From: a virus
IMG/VR virus record: IMGVR_UViG_3300049595_000705
Location: 1-33,662 of that record
DNA: 33,662 nucleotides
Strand: one strand, 5' to 3'
Positions 14,771 through 21,068 of this stretch are shown in pieces. Position 1 is the stretch's first letter, and each line of letters opens with the position of its first letter. Made by a program: the position numbers and the translations under genes. The notes beneath the pieces were generated by a model, which worked only from the letters and a program-made list of their open reading frames with translations, was not told the origin of the DNA and made no database searches.

Positions 14771-15764
14771 TTCCTATCAATTTACTATAAATAGCAAACC
14801 TCTGCTTATTTACTTCGTGTAAGTTGAAGTTCTTATTGCAATACTCATAAAGGTCATTTCCGTACTGCTTTCTTGCTGCCTGATCGTGGGTTAATAGTTT
14901 AATCCAATAATACCAATCCTTTTGGCTATTGACGTGGCACGCGGGATAAAAGCCCTTGTAAGGATGCACATTGCTTACGATAGCGGGGTTTTTCTTTGAT
15001 GCCGTTTCTAATACTTTTAAATTTGACTTCATTGAATTAAACTTAGAATCCACCAAAGGAATTAGGCTTATGTCAGAATCACAATAAGCAGCCATATATT
15101 CCGTTACCTGGTTATAGTTATATATCGTAGGCTTTAGCTTTAAACCATTTGTAAAAGCGCAAATCATATTATCCCAAATATGTTTTTCCCCTTCATTGTA
15201 TCCTGCTATGATTGTCCTTACAGGGAAATTAATGCGCTTCATTGGATTGCGTAGTATTTCCAAATCCCTTCCGTGCGTTCCTGATCCTGACCAAAATAGC
15301 CTTACAAGATTAGAAGGCTTTTTATCTAAGATAAATTGCTCCTCGCCGTATGGAATGGCATTTGGCAATATTTCTATGTTTGTATTGTGCTTGTATATTT
15401 CCTCTGCTAATCTTTCGTGCGTGCAAGTACAAAGGTCTGCTATCTGTATCCAATTTATAATCTGCTCTGGTATCTTTTTTAAAATATAATCCTGATAAAG
15501 TATATGTGAAGGTTCAAGATGCCAATAATCGTCATTATCAACTACAAATTTAAAGCCATACTTTTTGCGCCATTCAATCATCTGCTCTGGTTTAATGTTA
15601 GCAAGCATCCTATTCATTACCACAATATCAAACTTCCCCTCAAATGTTTCCTCGCTTAACGTATCCGTAATCAAGCAATAATCTTTTTTCATATTAACCA
15701 ACGGCATCATTATTCTATGATACCCCACCCCGCTTTGCTTACTTGTTATTGCTAAAATTCGCAT
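14757..15764 (-). CDS. GT-B (GT4-like) glycosyltransferase
   Basis: A 335-residue protein with the layout of a GT-B sugar transferase. The N-terminal domain has SGVGYHRIMMPL (11-22) and FVVDNDDYWHLE (73-84), and a CTCTHERLAEE linker. The C-terminal domain has an LFWSGSGTHG (around 186-195) nucleotide-sugar loop and DISLIPL...LKVLETASKK, the E-containing helix typical of GT4. It would use a nucleotide-activated sugar. It overlaps the GT2 gene by 13 bases and acts with it in the cargo block. Whether the sugar goes on host surface glycan, on phage DNA or on virion protein is not shown. Confidence 0.8.
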   Translation of the reverse strand: MRILAITSKQSGVGYHRIMMPLVNMKKDYCLITDTLSEETFEGKFDIVVMNRMLANIKPEQMIEWRKKYGFKFVVDNDDYWHLEPSHILYQDYILKKIPEQIINWIQIADLCTCTHERLAEEIYKHNTNIEILPNAIPYGEEQFILDKKPSNLVRLFWSGSGTHGRDLEILRNPMKRINFPVRTIIAGYNEGEKHIWDNMICAFTNGLKLKPTIYNYNQVTEYMAAYCDSDISLIPLVDSKFNSMKSNLKVLETASKKNPAIVSNVHPYKGFYPACHVNSQKDWYYWIKLLTHDQAARKQYGNDLYEYCNKNFNLHEVNKQRFAIYSKLIGNASN

Positions 15765-16426
15765 CTAATTTTTTTTTCTGTATGATATATAGGTTGATAC
15801 TTTTCCCAAATCGCCTGCGCCTTTTGTAGGCTTGCATCCTTCATAGCCCTATACTCTGTGCCATTCCCAACATCGTGTCCAATATGTTCACTTCTTAAAT
15901 CAGGAATATAGTAATTAGTAAAACCCGCAATGATAGCCCTTTCTGCATAATCCCTGTCCTGCATTCCGTATGGATCGTATTCAGTATTGTATCCGCCAAT
16001 TGTGTCAATCAATTCCCTTGTTATAAAATTATTGCCAAAAGGAACGTGGGTTTTATGAATCCCGTCAACTAATGGTGGCAATTCCTCAACGCAATGTATT
16101 CCAATAATGCCTGTTTTTGACACACGTTGCGCAAACATAACCCAATTTTTAAGCCAATTGGTAGGAAGTAAAATATCATTTGCTAATAAGCATACGCCAT
16201 CATATCCCCTTGTCATTTTAAGCCCTGCATTAACTCCCGCGCCTATTCCTCTTTTATATCCTACATTGCAATTTGTCCAATTAAATAAATCATAAGGAAC
16301 TTGATTGCTACCATTATCTACTAAAAAACAATCGGCATCATATCCAGAATTAAAAAAATTATGATCAATCACGCGCTTTGTTAAATCGTTTCTATTTAAG
16401 GTTAATAAAATTACAGCTACATTCAT
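15752..16426 (-). CDS. GT2 (GT-A) glycosyltransferase
   Basis: A 224-residue GT-A type transferase: N-terminal VILLTLNRND (5-14), FLVDNGSN (34-41), GVNAGLKM (63-70) and the metal-site-like LLANDILLP (79-87), where the DxD is replaced by ND. A later GMQDRDYAERA (about 174-184) is in the position of the catalytic ED motif. Length fits a single catalytic domain without membrane segments. It is translationally coupled with the methyltransferase before it (ATGA-type overlap) and with the GT-B gene after it. Confidence 0.8.
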   Translation of the reverse strand: MNVAVILLTLNRNDLTKRVIDHNFFNSGYDADCFLVDNGSNQVPYDLFNWTNCNVGYKRGIGAGVNAGLKMTRGYDGVCLLANDILLPTNWLKNWVMFAQRVSKTGIIGIHCVEELPPLVDGIHKTHVPFGNNFITRELIDTIGGYNTEYDPYGMQDRDYAERAIIAGFTNYYIPDLRSEHIGHDVGNGTEYRAMKDASLQKAQAIWEKYQPIYHTEKKIRCEF

Positions 16427-17013
16427 TTTAATATATATGTTTTGCTTTCTGGTTTATCAATAATTAAAGTATATCCGTTTACTTGCATTATTTCATTTAT
16501 CTTATTCCATCCTATTGTTAATTTGTGTGTACCAACATATCCATCCCAATCATTCCCTACGTCTGTTAATGGGGATTCAAAATGAATACATTTAACTCCT
16601 TTGCAATATTTAGCTAAATCTTCAAAATGGTCATTGCTTAGATGTTCAATAAAATGAGTAGCTATAATAAGATCTGCTTCTATTGTTCTTTTATCTTTAA
16701 ACCAATCAAATTTTGTAGGCAAAATATAATTAACTTCTTTGCATTTAGTTGAACGAATTGCAGCTTCGCAAATTTCTATACCATACCAGGCTGATATATT
16801 AAAGTCTTGCATTGCTTGTTTGGCTAAATCGCCTTTCCAGATGCCGAACTCCAATACTATTGGTTTAGTGCATAGTAATAACGCTTCTTTTACATTCTCA
16901 TAGTTATAATGATTCTGCTCTGGATAACGTGCTTCTAATTCATTATGATAAGCTATTTGCTCATCAATTGTCATTGTATCGTAGTGTTCACGCCACTTGT
17001 CAAATTCGTTCAT
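16423..17013 (-). CDS. SAM-dependent methyltransferase
   Basis: A 196-residue class I methyltransferase-like protein. IVLEFGIWKGDLA (52-64) is a degenerate motif I (glycine-rich SAM loop), WYGIEICEAA (76-85) provides the acidic ribose-binding region, and LIIATHFIEHL (about 116-126) is the post-II block. It is of the type found in O-antigen and exopolysaccharide clusters, with no DNA target domain visible, so a sugar or small-molecule substrate is more likely than DNA. It lies between an LpxA-like acyltransferase and two glycosyltransferases and overlaps both neighbours by 4 bases. Confidence 0.7.
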   Translation of the reverse strand: MNEFDKWREHYDTMTIDEQIAYHNELEARYPEQNHYNYENVKEALLLCTKPIVLEFGIWKGDLAKQAMQDFNISAWYGIEICEAAIRSTKCKEVNYILPTKFDWFKDKRTIEADLIIATHFIEHLSNDHFEDLAKYCKGVKCIHFESPLTDVGNDWDGYVGTHKLTIGWNKINEIMQVNGYTLIIDKPESKTYILK

Positions 17014-17492
17014 TTTTTTATATTTGGTGAAAGATATTTTGCAGGCACGCCCGCGTATTTACTAAATGATTCTGATTCCCCTTTAAAAAAAGCACTTGCG
17101 CCAATCATACAACCTTCGTTAATTACACTAAACTGATGCAATACTGCATTTAATCCAATGTTTGAATATTCTTTTATAACCGAATGTCCGCCAATTTTTG
17201 CCCCGCAGCTTATTGTAACGTTATCCCAAATATGGCAATCGTGTCCTATATGCGCGTGCTTCATTATAAAACAATTATTTCCAATCGTTGTAATATCTTC
17301 AGTTCCTGCGTCAATAGTAACCAAGCCTGTTATCATATTTCCATTTCCTATGATTACTTTCCCTATTGTTTTATCCCAATATTTTTTATGCTCTGCGGGA
17401 TCGCCTATAATACAATAAGCACCAATGTAATTGTTATCCCCTATGATAACGTTATCGCCTATGATGGCGGTTGGGTGTATAAAATTTGCCAT
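17010..17492 (-). CDS. LpxA-like hexapeptide acyltransferase
   Basis: A 160-residue left-handed beta-helix protein. Repeated isoleucine/glycine-spaced hexapeptides run from IHPTAIIGDN (5-14) to about residue 130. Residues 79-86, HAHIGHDC, match the catalytic region of LpxA (UDP-GlcNAc O-acyltransferase, first step of lipid A), with His84 the likely base, and VLHQFSVI (117-124) matches its HQF block. The C-terminal helical domain of LpxA (about 70 residues) is missing; the chain ends YAGVPAKYLS, more like sugar O-acetyltransferases. The substrate may therefore be acetyl-CoA and a nucleotide sugar. The ATG at 17492 is preferred over an upstream TTG. Confidence 0.75.
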   Translation of the reverse strand: MANFIHPTAIIGDNVIIGDNNYIGAYCIIGDPAEHKKYWDKTIGKVIIGNGNMITGLVTIDAGTEDITTIGNNCFIMKHAHIGHDCHIWDNVTISCGAKIGGHSVIKEYSNIGLNAVLHQFSVINEGCMIGASAFFKGESESFSKYAGVPAKYLSPNIKK

Positions 17493-17493
17493 A

Positions 17494-17715
17494 TTATTGT
17501 TTTTCAAACCATTGATATAATCGCATTACCATTTCGAACTTACAAGCACCGCACCATACTGATACTATAAAATTAGGATCTAAATACGTTCTGTAAATAT
17601 GTTCGTACATTTTTAAGTCATCTAATTCAAGATTTCTTATGTATCCGTTTTTAGCACATTCATAATTGTTTATGTTAGCTATAAGCCATTCCCTATGCTC
17701 TTGTTTTATTTCCAT
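17494..17715 (-). CDS. Small protein with WCGAC motif, unknown function
   Basis: A 73-residue protein starting at the ATG at 17715, which overlaps the end of the upstream membrane gene by 10 bases. Apart from a helical N-terminus (IKQEHREWLIANINNYECA) its clearest mark is VWCGACKFEMVMRLYQWFEK at the C-terminus, a CxxC pair followed by an amphipathic helix. I associate this C-terminal pattern with small Bacteroidota phage proteins of unknown role. Interestingly, the gene next to it also has a CGxC motif. Confidence 0.6.
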   Translation of the reverse strand: MEIKQEHREWLIANINNYECAKNGYIRNLELDDLKMYEHIYRTYLDPNFIVSVWCGACKFEMVMRLYQWFEKQ

Positions 17716-17945
17716 AAAGACCACATTAGTTTTGTTATTATTGGGGCTAAGAATCCTGCTATAAACATTGTACTTGTAATATTCTGGATTAATTCAGGCA
17801 GGAAATAGTGTATTGGCGCAAGCCACGCAGCCAAGCAACTTCCACAATTAAAGGGCTTGAAATTAATTCGCCATTTATGTTGTAGGTTATGAATCTCAAT
17901 AAAAAATAATGATGCACAGATAGCAGTTATAATTGATAAAATCAT
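17706..17945 (-). CDS. Small two-pass membrane protein with CGSC motif
   Basis: A 79-residue protein with hydrophobic segments at about 1-18 (MILSIITAICASLFFI) and about 55-75 (STMFIAGFLAPIITKL), and a less hydrophobic middle with FNCGSCLAAWLAP (33-45). Small membrane proteins with a CxxC loop like this are common in phages and unassigned. Four bases overlap with the sigma-like gene upstream (ATGA). A role in superinfection exclusion or membrane attachment is possible but not shown. Confidence 0.55.
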   Translation of the reverse strand: MILSIITAICASLFFIEIHNLQHKWRINFKPFNCGSCLAAWLAPIHYFLPELIQNITSTMFIAGFLAPIITKLMWSLWK

Positions 17946-18427
17946 TTTCTAATATTTGTTTTCATTTGTTTTTTGGTTTTATTTATCGTCCGTATGATTG
18001 ACATATATGGTATGCCTGTTTTACGGCTTAATTCTTTAGCGTTCTTTTTAAAGTCAATAGCATATAATTTTAAAATCTCTTTGTTATACCAATGCAAGCC
18101 TTCCATATTTGCTTCTAACTTTTCAAACATACTTTTATCGTAATCATCTGAAACAAAATCCTGATCCACAAACTCTGTGTAATTTCTGTAATTCTTATAG
18201 AAAGTACTTCGGTCGCTTTTAATCATATTGAGCATTATCCTAACTATATAAAATTTTAACTCATTCCTTTCAAACATACCTACTAACTTATCATTTTCCA
18301 TTTCGCAAAGAACTAAAAAAACTTCTGCCTTTAAATCATAGCGCAATTCCTCTGGATGCATCTTATCAAATGCGTCGTTGACTTCTTTTGAAGTCCAATA
18401 CTGCTCTAAAATTTCATTTTTGACCAT
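17942..18427 (-). CDS. Sigma-factor-like transcription protein
   Basis: A 161-residue protein with two helical domains. The first (about 28-85) has EVFLVLCEM then FYIVRIMLNMIKSDRSTFYK, which resembles the region 2 helix layout of small sigma-70 family proteins. The second (about 112-158) reads NKEILKLYAIDFKKNAKELS and TGIPYMSIIRTINKTKKQMK, the shape of a region 4 helix-turn-helix. It could direct host polymerase to phage late promoters. Homologous relationship is suggested by the two-domain pattern only, so the call is provisional. It overlaps the VRR-NUC gene by 22 bases. Confidence 0.5.
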   Translation of the reverse strand: MVKNEILEQYWTSKEVNDAFDKMHPEELRYDLKAEVFLVLCEMENDKLVGMFERNELKFYIVRIMLNMIKSDRSTFYKNYRNYTEFVDQDFVSDDYDKSMFEKLEANMEGLHWYNKEILKLYAIDFKKNAKELSRKTGIPYMSIIRTINKTKKQMKTNIRK

Positions 18428-18720
18428 TCAACTAATGCGGGTTTGCTTTCTATTTCAGTACAAATATAAACTATTCCACCACATTCGTAAATATCTTTTA
18501 ATCGTTCCCTTTGTTCCAGGCTTAATTTATCCCCTATTTTTTTAACTTCAATAGCTGCATAAATACCCTTATCGTTATAACCTTGCAGATCAGCCCATCC
18601 CTTTTGTATCGTTCCCTTACGCTTTCCGTATGGAATATTGTTTACTCTGTTTAACCTGAATCCCGCATATTCAAGGTTTTTTTTAGCCCACTTTGTTAGG
18701 TCGTTTGCCGATATGTCCAT
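18406..18720 (-). CDS. VRR-NUC domain nuclease
   Basis: A 104-residue PD-(D/E)xK-superfamily protein. The catalytic core is readable: KGWADLQGY (Asp44), AAIEVKK (Glu58 and Lys60), then the Gln70-containing SLEQRERL helix, and GGIVYICT as the following strand. VRR-NUC proteins of this size are found in many phages and act as structure-specific (Holliday junction or flap) nucleases. In the early block it would resolve recombination or branched replication intermediates produced with the ERF annealing protein. Confidence 0.8.
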   Translation of the reverse strand: MDISANDLTKWAKKNLEYAGFRLNRVNNIPYGKRKGTIQKGWADLQGYNDKGIYAAIEVKKIGDKLSLEQRERLKDIYECGGIVYICTEIESKPALVEWSKMKF

Positions 18721-18878
18721 AGTAATTCGTAAAATTGTTTTTTAAATTTAAGCCTATTTATGCCATCAATAGCATCCTGTCTTGTAGGATAGCAGTCAAA
18801 AAAATTAATAGTATAACAATATTTAAGGCTACCACAATAAGTATACTTAACTTGAAAAACCCTCAAAGTATTTGACAA
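18696..18878 (-). CDS. Small unknown protein (TTG start)
   Basis: A 60-residue frame, beginning at a TTG (18878) that overlaps the end of the 247-residue gene by 32 bases and ending 25 bases inside the VRR-NUC gene. It has no internal Met. The composition is beta-like with several Tyr, Phe and Cys (VKYTYCGSLKYCYTINFF), then a basic helix (GINRLKFKKQFYELLW). It fills the only space between two genes, which supports it as real, but the start codon is uncertain. Confidence 0.45.
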   Translation of the reverse strand: MSNTLRVFQVKYTYCGSLKYCYTINFFDCYPTRQDAIDGINRLKFKKQFYELLWTYRQTT

Positions 18879-19590
18879 GTGCTAATTTTTTACATTGTAA
18901 TTCAATAAAATCCTCTCTTTTTATATCCTGACTAAACTTTTTTGCGTCCAAAGGATGCATTTTATTTAACCTGTATAAATTATCTTCCCTCACTACTCTT
19001 ATTGTTTCTAATATCTGATCCTGTGTAAAAGCTAACTTCCCTTGTTTTAAAAGGATCTTGAAAACTTTGTCTGCATTAAATACCCGATTAAAATCTTGAC
19101 GCTTACCATTTAACCAATCTTCTTTTGTAAAATCCACAATTTCTTGTTCTGTTAATTGTTTTACGGGTTGCTCTGGTGGTGGCGGGATATTTTTACGCAC
19201 TTGATTAGCTTTTGATTTGTAGGCATTCATTATCCCTGATATGTACTTAGGACTAAACTTTTCGTAATGCTCAATATTGCAATCAAATTTACCTTGAACC
19301 GCCATTTTAAAAGCTATGCGCATTTCCTGTATTGTAAAAAAAGGATAAGTTGATCGTATAAAATCTTCAATTACTTCTAATTCAATTTTATCAGGTAATC
19401 GCGTTAATCCAATTAAAGTAAAGATATATGCTAAATTCTCACGAAGCGTTACAGGACTGATAAGGTTTAACTTATCCCCTTTAAAGGCTTCTATGATAGG
19501 TAGATCTTCCTTATCTATTAACCCACTTTGCAAGGTCATCCATTCTTTTGCGACTTGCGGCAGTTGCGTCAGTATCTTTTGAATTTCCAT
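18847..19590 (-). CDS. Unknown replication-block protein
   Basis: A 247-residue protein, mostly helical, following the DUF1376-like gene with an 80-base overlap. Residues about 95-135 contain FFTIQEMRIAFKMAV and EKFSPKYISGIMNAYKSK, a block I associate with Bacteroidota phage replication regions. A proline linker (NIPPPPEQP, about 144-152) separates it from a C-terminal helical half. No Walker motifs are visible, so it is not itself an ATPase; a helicase-loader or replisome-partner role is plausible from context only. Confidence 0.55.
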   Translation of the reverse strand: MEIQKILTQLPQVAKEWMTLQSGLIDKEDLPIIEAFKGDKLNLISPVTLRENLAYIFTLIGLTRLPDKIELEVIEDFIRSTYPFFTIQEMRIAFKMAVQGKFDCNIEHYEKFSPKYISGIMNAYKSKANQVRKNIPPPPEQPVKQLTEQEIVDFTKEDWLNGKRQDFNRVFNADKVFKILLKQGKLAFTQDQILETIRVVREDNLYRLNKMHPLDAKKFSQDIKREDFIELQCKKLALVKYFEGFSS

Positions 19591-20131
19591 ATTTATTTTT
19601 ATTTTGTAGCCAGGTATTTACTCGGCGTTTAATATCAAAAAACTTTTGGGCTTCATAGCGTAATTTACCACTTTTTGATGGTTCTGTCCAATAATCTATA
19701 AATTCCTGATATGATTCATTTAATAAATTTTTATAAGGCTCTATATTATTTATAAATATATCTTTATTTACATTTATAGTTTCAGTTTCAGTTTCCATAT
19801 GCTTATGCATATGCTTAGCACTTGCTTCGCTTATGCTATCATTTTTTATTGATTTAGCGTTATTTCGCCTACTTTCTGTAAATTTTGACCTTCTTATGGA
19901 TTCATTATACATTCTGTCATTTACAAAAAACCCATCTACTTGATCAAACTTTTCGTAAATTTCATTATCATATGCTTTGCATATGCTTAGCATATCCTTT
20001 TCAGTTAGCTTGCCTTTTTGATGTTGTAGGCATAGCAATCTGATATACTTTCCGACTTGTTCGTCAGTCATTGTAAACGTACCACTTAGAAAATCACTTG
20101 TGTAAAATAGCACTGCGGGATCTTTTGACAT
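19511..20131 (-). CDS. DUF1376 / replisome organiser-like protein
   Basis: A 206-residue protein with an N-terminal domain (about 1-75) that resembles phage replisome organiser N-terminal or DUF1376 winged-helix domains: FYTSDFLSGTF, then MTDEQVGKYIRLLCLQHQKG (20-39), KLTEKDM and FFVNDRMYNES. A low-complexity linker (HMHKHMETETET, about 107-118) is followed by a helical C-terminal part with RRVNTWLQNKNKY, similar to initiator-type C-terminal ends. The linker and an upstream part contain the iteron-like CATATGCTTA repeats. Initiator genes carrying the origin are known from lambdoid phages. The ATG at 20131 follows the 93-nt structured element. Confidence 0.65.
   Translation of the reverse strand: MSKDPAVLFYTSDFLSGTFTMTDEQVGKYIRLLCLQHQKGKLTEKDMLSICKAYDNEIYEKFDQVDGFFVNDRMYNESIRRSKFTESRRNNAKSIKNDSISEASAKHMHKHMETETETINVNKDIFINNIEPYKNLLNESYQEFIDYWTEPSKSGKLRYEAQKFFDIKRRVNTWLQNKNKYGNSKDTDATAASRKRMDDLAKWVNR
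19796..19993. repeat. Iteron-like repeats inside the initiator-like gene
   Basis: CATATGCTT(A/T) occurs in two pairs: 19796-19805 and 19808-19817 (12-bp spacing), and 19969-19978 and 19980-19989 (11-bp spacing), the last continuing into a palindromic GCTTAGCATAT. A third copy of ATATGCTTAGC lies at 20364-20374 in the DnaA-like gene. The near-helical-turn spacing inside a replication gene is the layout of origin iterons. The repeats also give coding repetition (HMHKHM), so codon use could contribute. Confidence 0.6.
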
Positions 20132-20132
20132 A

Positions 20133-20229
20133 AATTAAAAATGGATCGCAGGCTTACAGATAATGGTACTATCTGCTTGCCCTTGATCCAATATATTTGA
20201 ACTGCGTTGTACCATAACGCTTTTTTATT
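20133..20229. other. Structured element: two hairpins with complementary 7-nt loops
   Basis: Between the initiator-like and DnaA-like genes, hairpin B (20142-20190, outer stem TGGATC/GATCCA, GGC/GCC, inner stem ACAGATA/TATCTGC) presents loop ATGGTAC (20163-20169). Hairpin A (20204-20220, GCGTT/AACGC) presents loop GTACCAT (20209-20215). The two loops are exact reverse complements, so they could kiss over all 7 nt. Flanking A-rich (20133-20141) and T-rich (20221-20229) sequences can close an 8-bp AT helix with one mismatch. On the plus strand hairpin A is followed by T6, resembling a terminator. It could be an RNA element on either strand or an origin structure. Confidence 0.75.
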
Positions 20230-20647
20230 CTTTTACAAACTTACTAAAATTTTCAATCTCTTTTTCAATTTCATCAACTTTTTCTTTATACCATTTTTCG
20301 GTAAACATTAAATTTTCAGCCGTTTTTATGTTATAAATCACAGTCGTATGATCGCCAACTCCGATATGCTTAGCTATTTCATTAAGGGATAATTGAGTAT
20401 ATTTTTTAAGAATATAAGCCGCTGCCTTGCGTCCAAAAATAACGCTTTGCCTTCTGTTCTTAATCTGGATGCTTGTGTCAAATACATCCTCAACTAATTC
20501 AACTAATCTATGCGGCATAATGCTTGTAGGTACAGATCCAATTGCAATATCATCTGTTATCAAATTAGCTTTTACTAATTCTTTATGAAACATCCGTAAA
20601 CTTTGCAACTGATCTTTATAACATTGTACTATATTGTTATACTCCAT
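20225..20647 (-). CDS. Stand-alone DnaA domain IV-like DNA-binding protein
   Basis: A 140-residue protein. Residues about 53-112 match the C-terminal DNA-binding domain of DnaA: KNRRQSVIFGRKAAAYIL (63-80), LSLNEIAKHIGVGDHTTVIY (87-106) with the DHTTV signature at 99-103. There is no AAA+ ATPase domain. It may bind DnaA boxes or a phage origin, or sequester host initiation. A 50-residue N-terminal helical part is phage-specific. Located 93 bases upstream of the initiator-like gene, with the structured element between them. Confidence 0.8.
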   Translation of the reverse strand: MEYNNIVQCYKDQLQSLRMFHKELVKANLITDDIAIGSVPTSIMPHRLVELVEDVFDTSIQIKNRRQSVIFGRKAAAYILKKYTQLSLNEIAKHIGVGDHTTVIYNIKTAENLMFTEKWYKEKVDEIEKEIENFSKFVKE

Positions 20648-20649
20648 AA

Positions 20650-20862
20650 TTAAAATTCTAAATCATCATTAGCTAATTTTGTTTCCGTAGGCGCAACGTA
20701 ATTATCTTCATATATCTTATAATCAGGCTGCGCGGGCTTATCCTTGTAAGAATTAACCCACATATTATAACGCTGACCATTGATTGAAAATTTAATTACT
20801 TCCTTTCCGTCTTTGGTAGTGTTTTTCCAAGCACCCCAATTTTCTTTTTTTACTTCTGACAT
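20650..20862 (-). CDS. Mini-protein with SSB-like acidic tip
   Basis: A 70-residue protein: beta-rich centre (VIKFSINGQRYNMWVN, about 22-37), then a Tyr/Asp/Pro region, and the C-terminal tail NDDLEF. This end is similar to the acidic-hydrophobic C-terminal tip of bacterial SSB (DDxPF), which docks repair and replication proteins. It lies two bases after the start of the DnaA-like gene in translation order and close to ERF. It may bind ssDNA weakly or mimic the SSB tip. No OB-fold can be confirmed; the call is tentative. Confidence 0.5.
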   Translation of the reverse strand: MSEVKKENWGAWKNTTKDGKEVIKFSINGQRYNMWVNSYKDKPAQPDYKIYEDNYVAPTETKLANDDLEF

Positions 20863-20863
20863 T

Positions 20864-21067
20864 TTATATTTGGTTTATGGATTCCTCTGAATCCTGATTA
20901 AAAAATACTGCTTTAAATTCTGAATGTTTTTCCCAATGGTTTACAAAGGTAATTAATTGATCGTATGCTTCATTATTGTACCAAGCATAGTGATATACTT
21001 TTGCCAATATCATCTGCCTTTCCATAGGTAAAAGGCTTTGCAATCCTTTATCTTGATAATTTTCCAT
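20864..21067 (-). CDS. Small unknown early protein
   Basis: A 67-residue acidic, aromatic-rich protein: LQSLLPMERQMILAKVYHYAW in the first half and a helix (AYDQLITFVNHWEKH), then DSEESINQI. The ATG at 21067 is preceded by AAAACCAAT, a leader motif common in this early block, and the gene ends one base before the next start. Tight packing between the ERF gene and the SSB-tip protein suggests a function in recombination or replication, but no family was recognised. Confidence 0.6.
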   Translation of the reverse strand: MENYQDKGLQSLLPMERQMILAKVYHYAWYNNEAYDQLITFVNHWEKHSEFKAVFFNQDSEESINQI

Positions 21068-21068
21068 A

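Noticed and set aside
18461-18468. TATATTTG on the minus strand inside the VRR-NUC gene, upstream of the sigma-like gene
   Set aside because: It encodes a conserved strand (VYICT) of the nuclease, and no upstream promoter elements or 11-mers are visible, so coding use is sufficient explanation.
20192-20199. Plus-strand TATATTTG between the two kissing hairpins, resembling a Bacteroidota -7 box
   Set aside because: No -33 TTG at a proper distance; a transcript from it would begin at the terminator-like hairpin and have almost no length. AT-rich sequence gives many such chance matches (also plus-strand at 17019, 20867 and 21494).
20204-20225. Hairpin A read as a tRNA anticodon arm (5-bp stem, 7-nt loop, T at position 33)
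   Set aside because: No acceptor stem, D arm or T arm surrounds it, and the loop is explained by complementarity to hairpin B.
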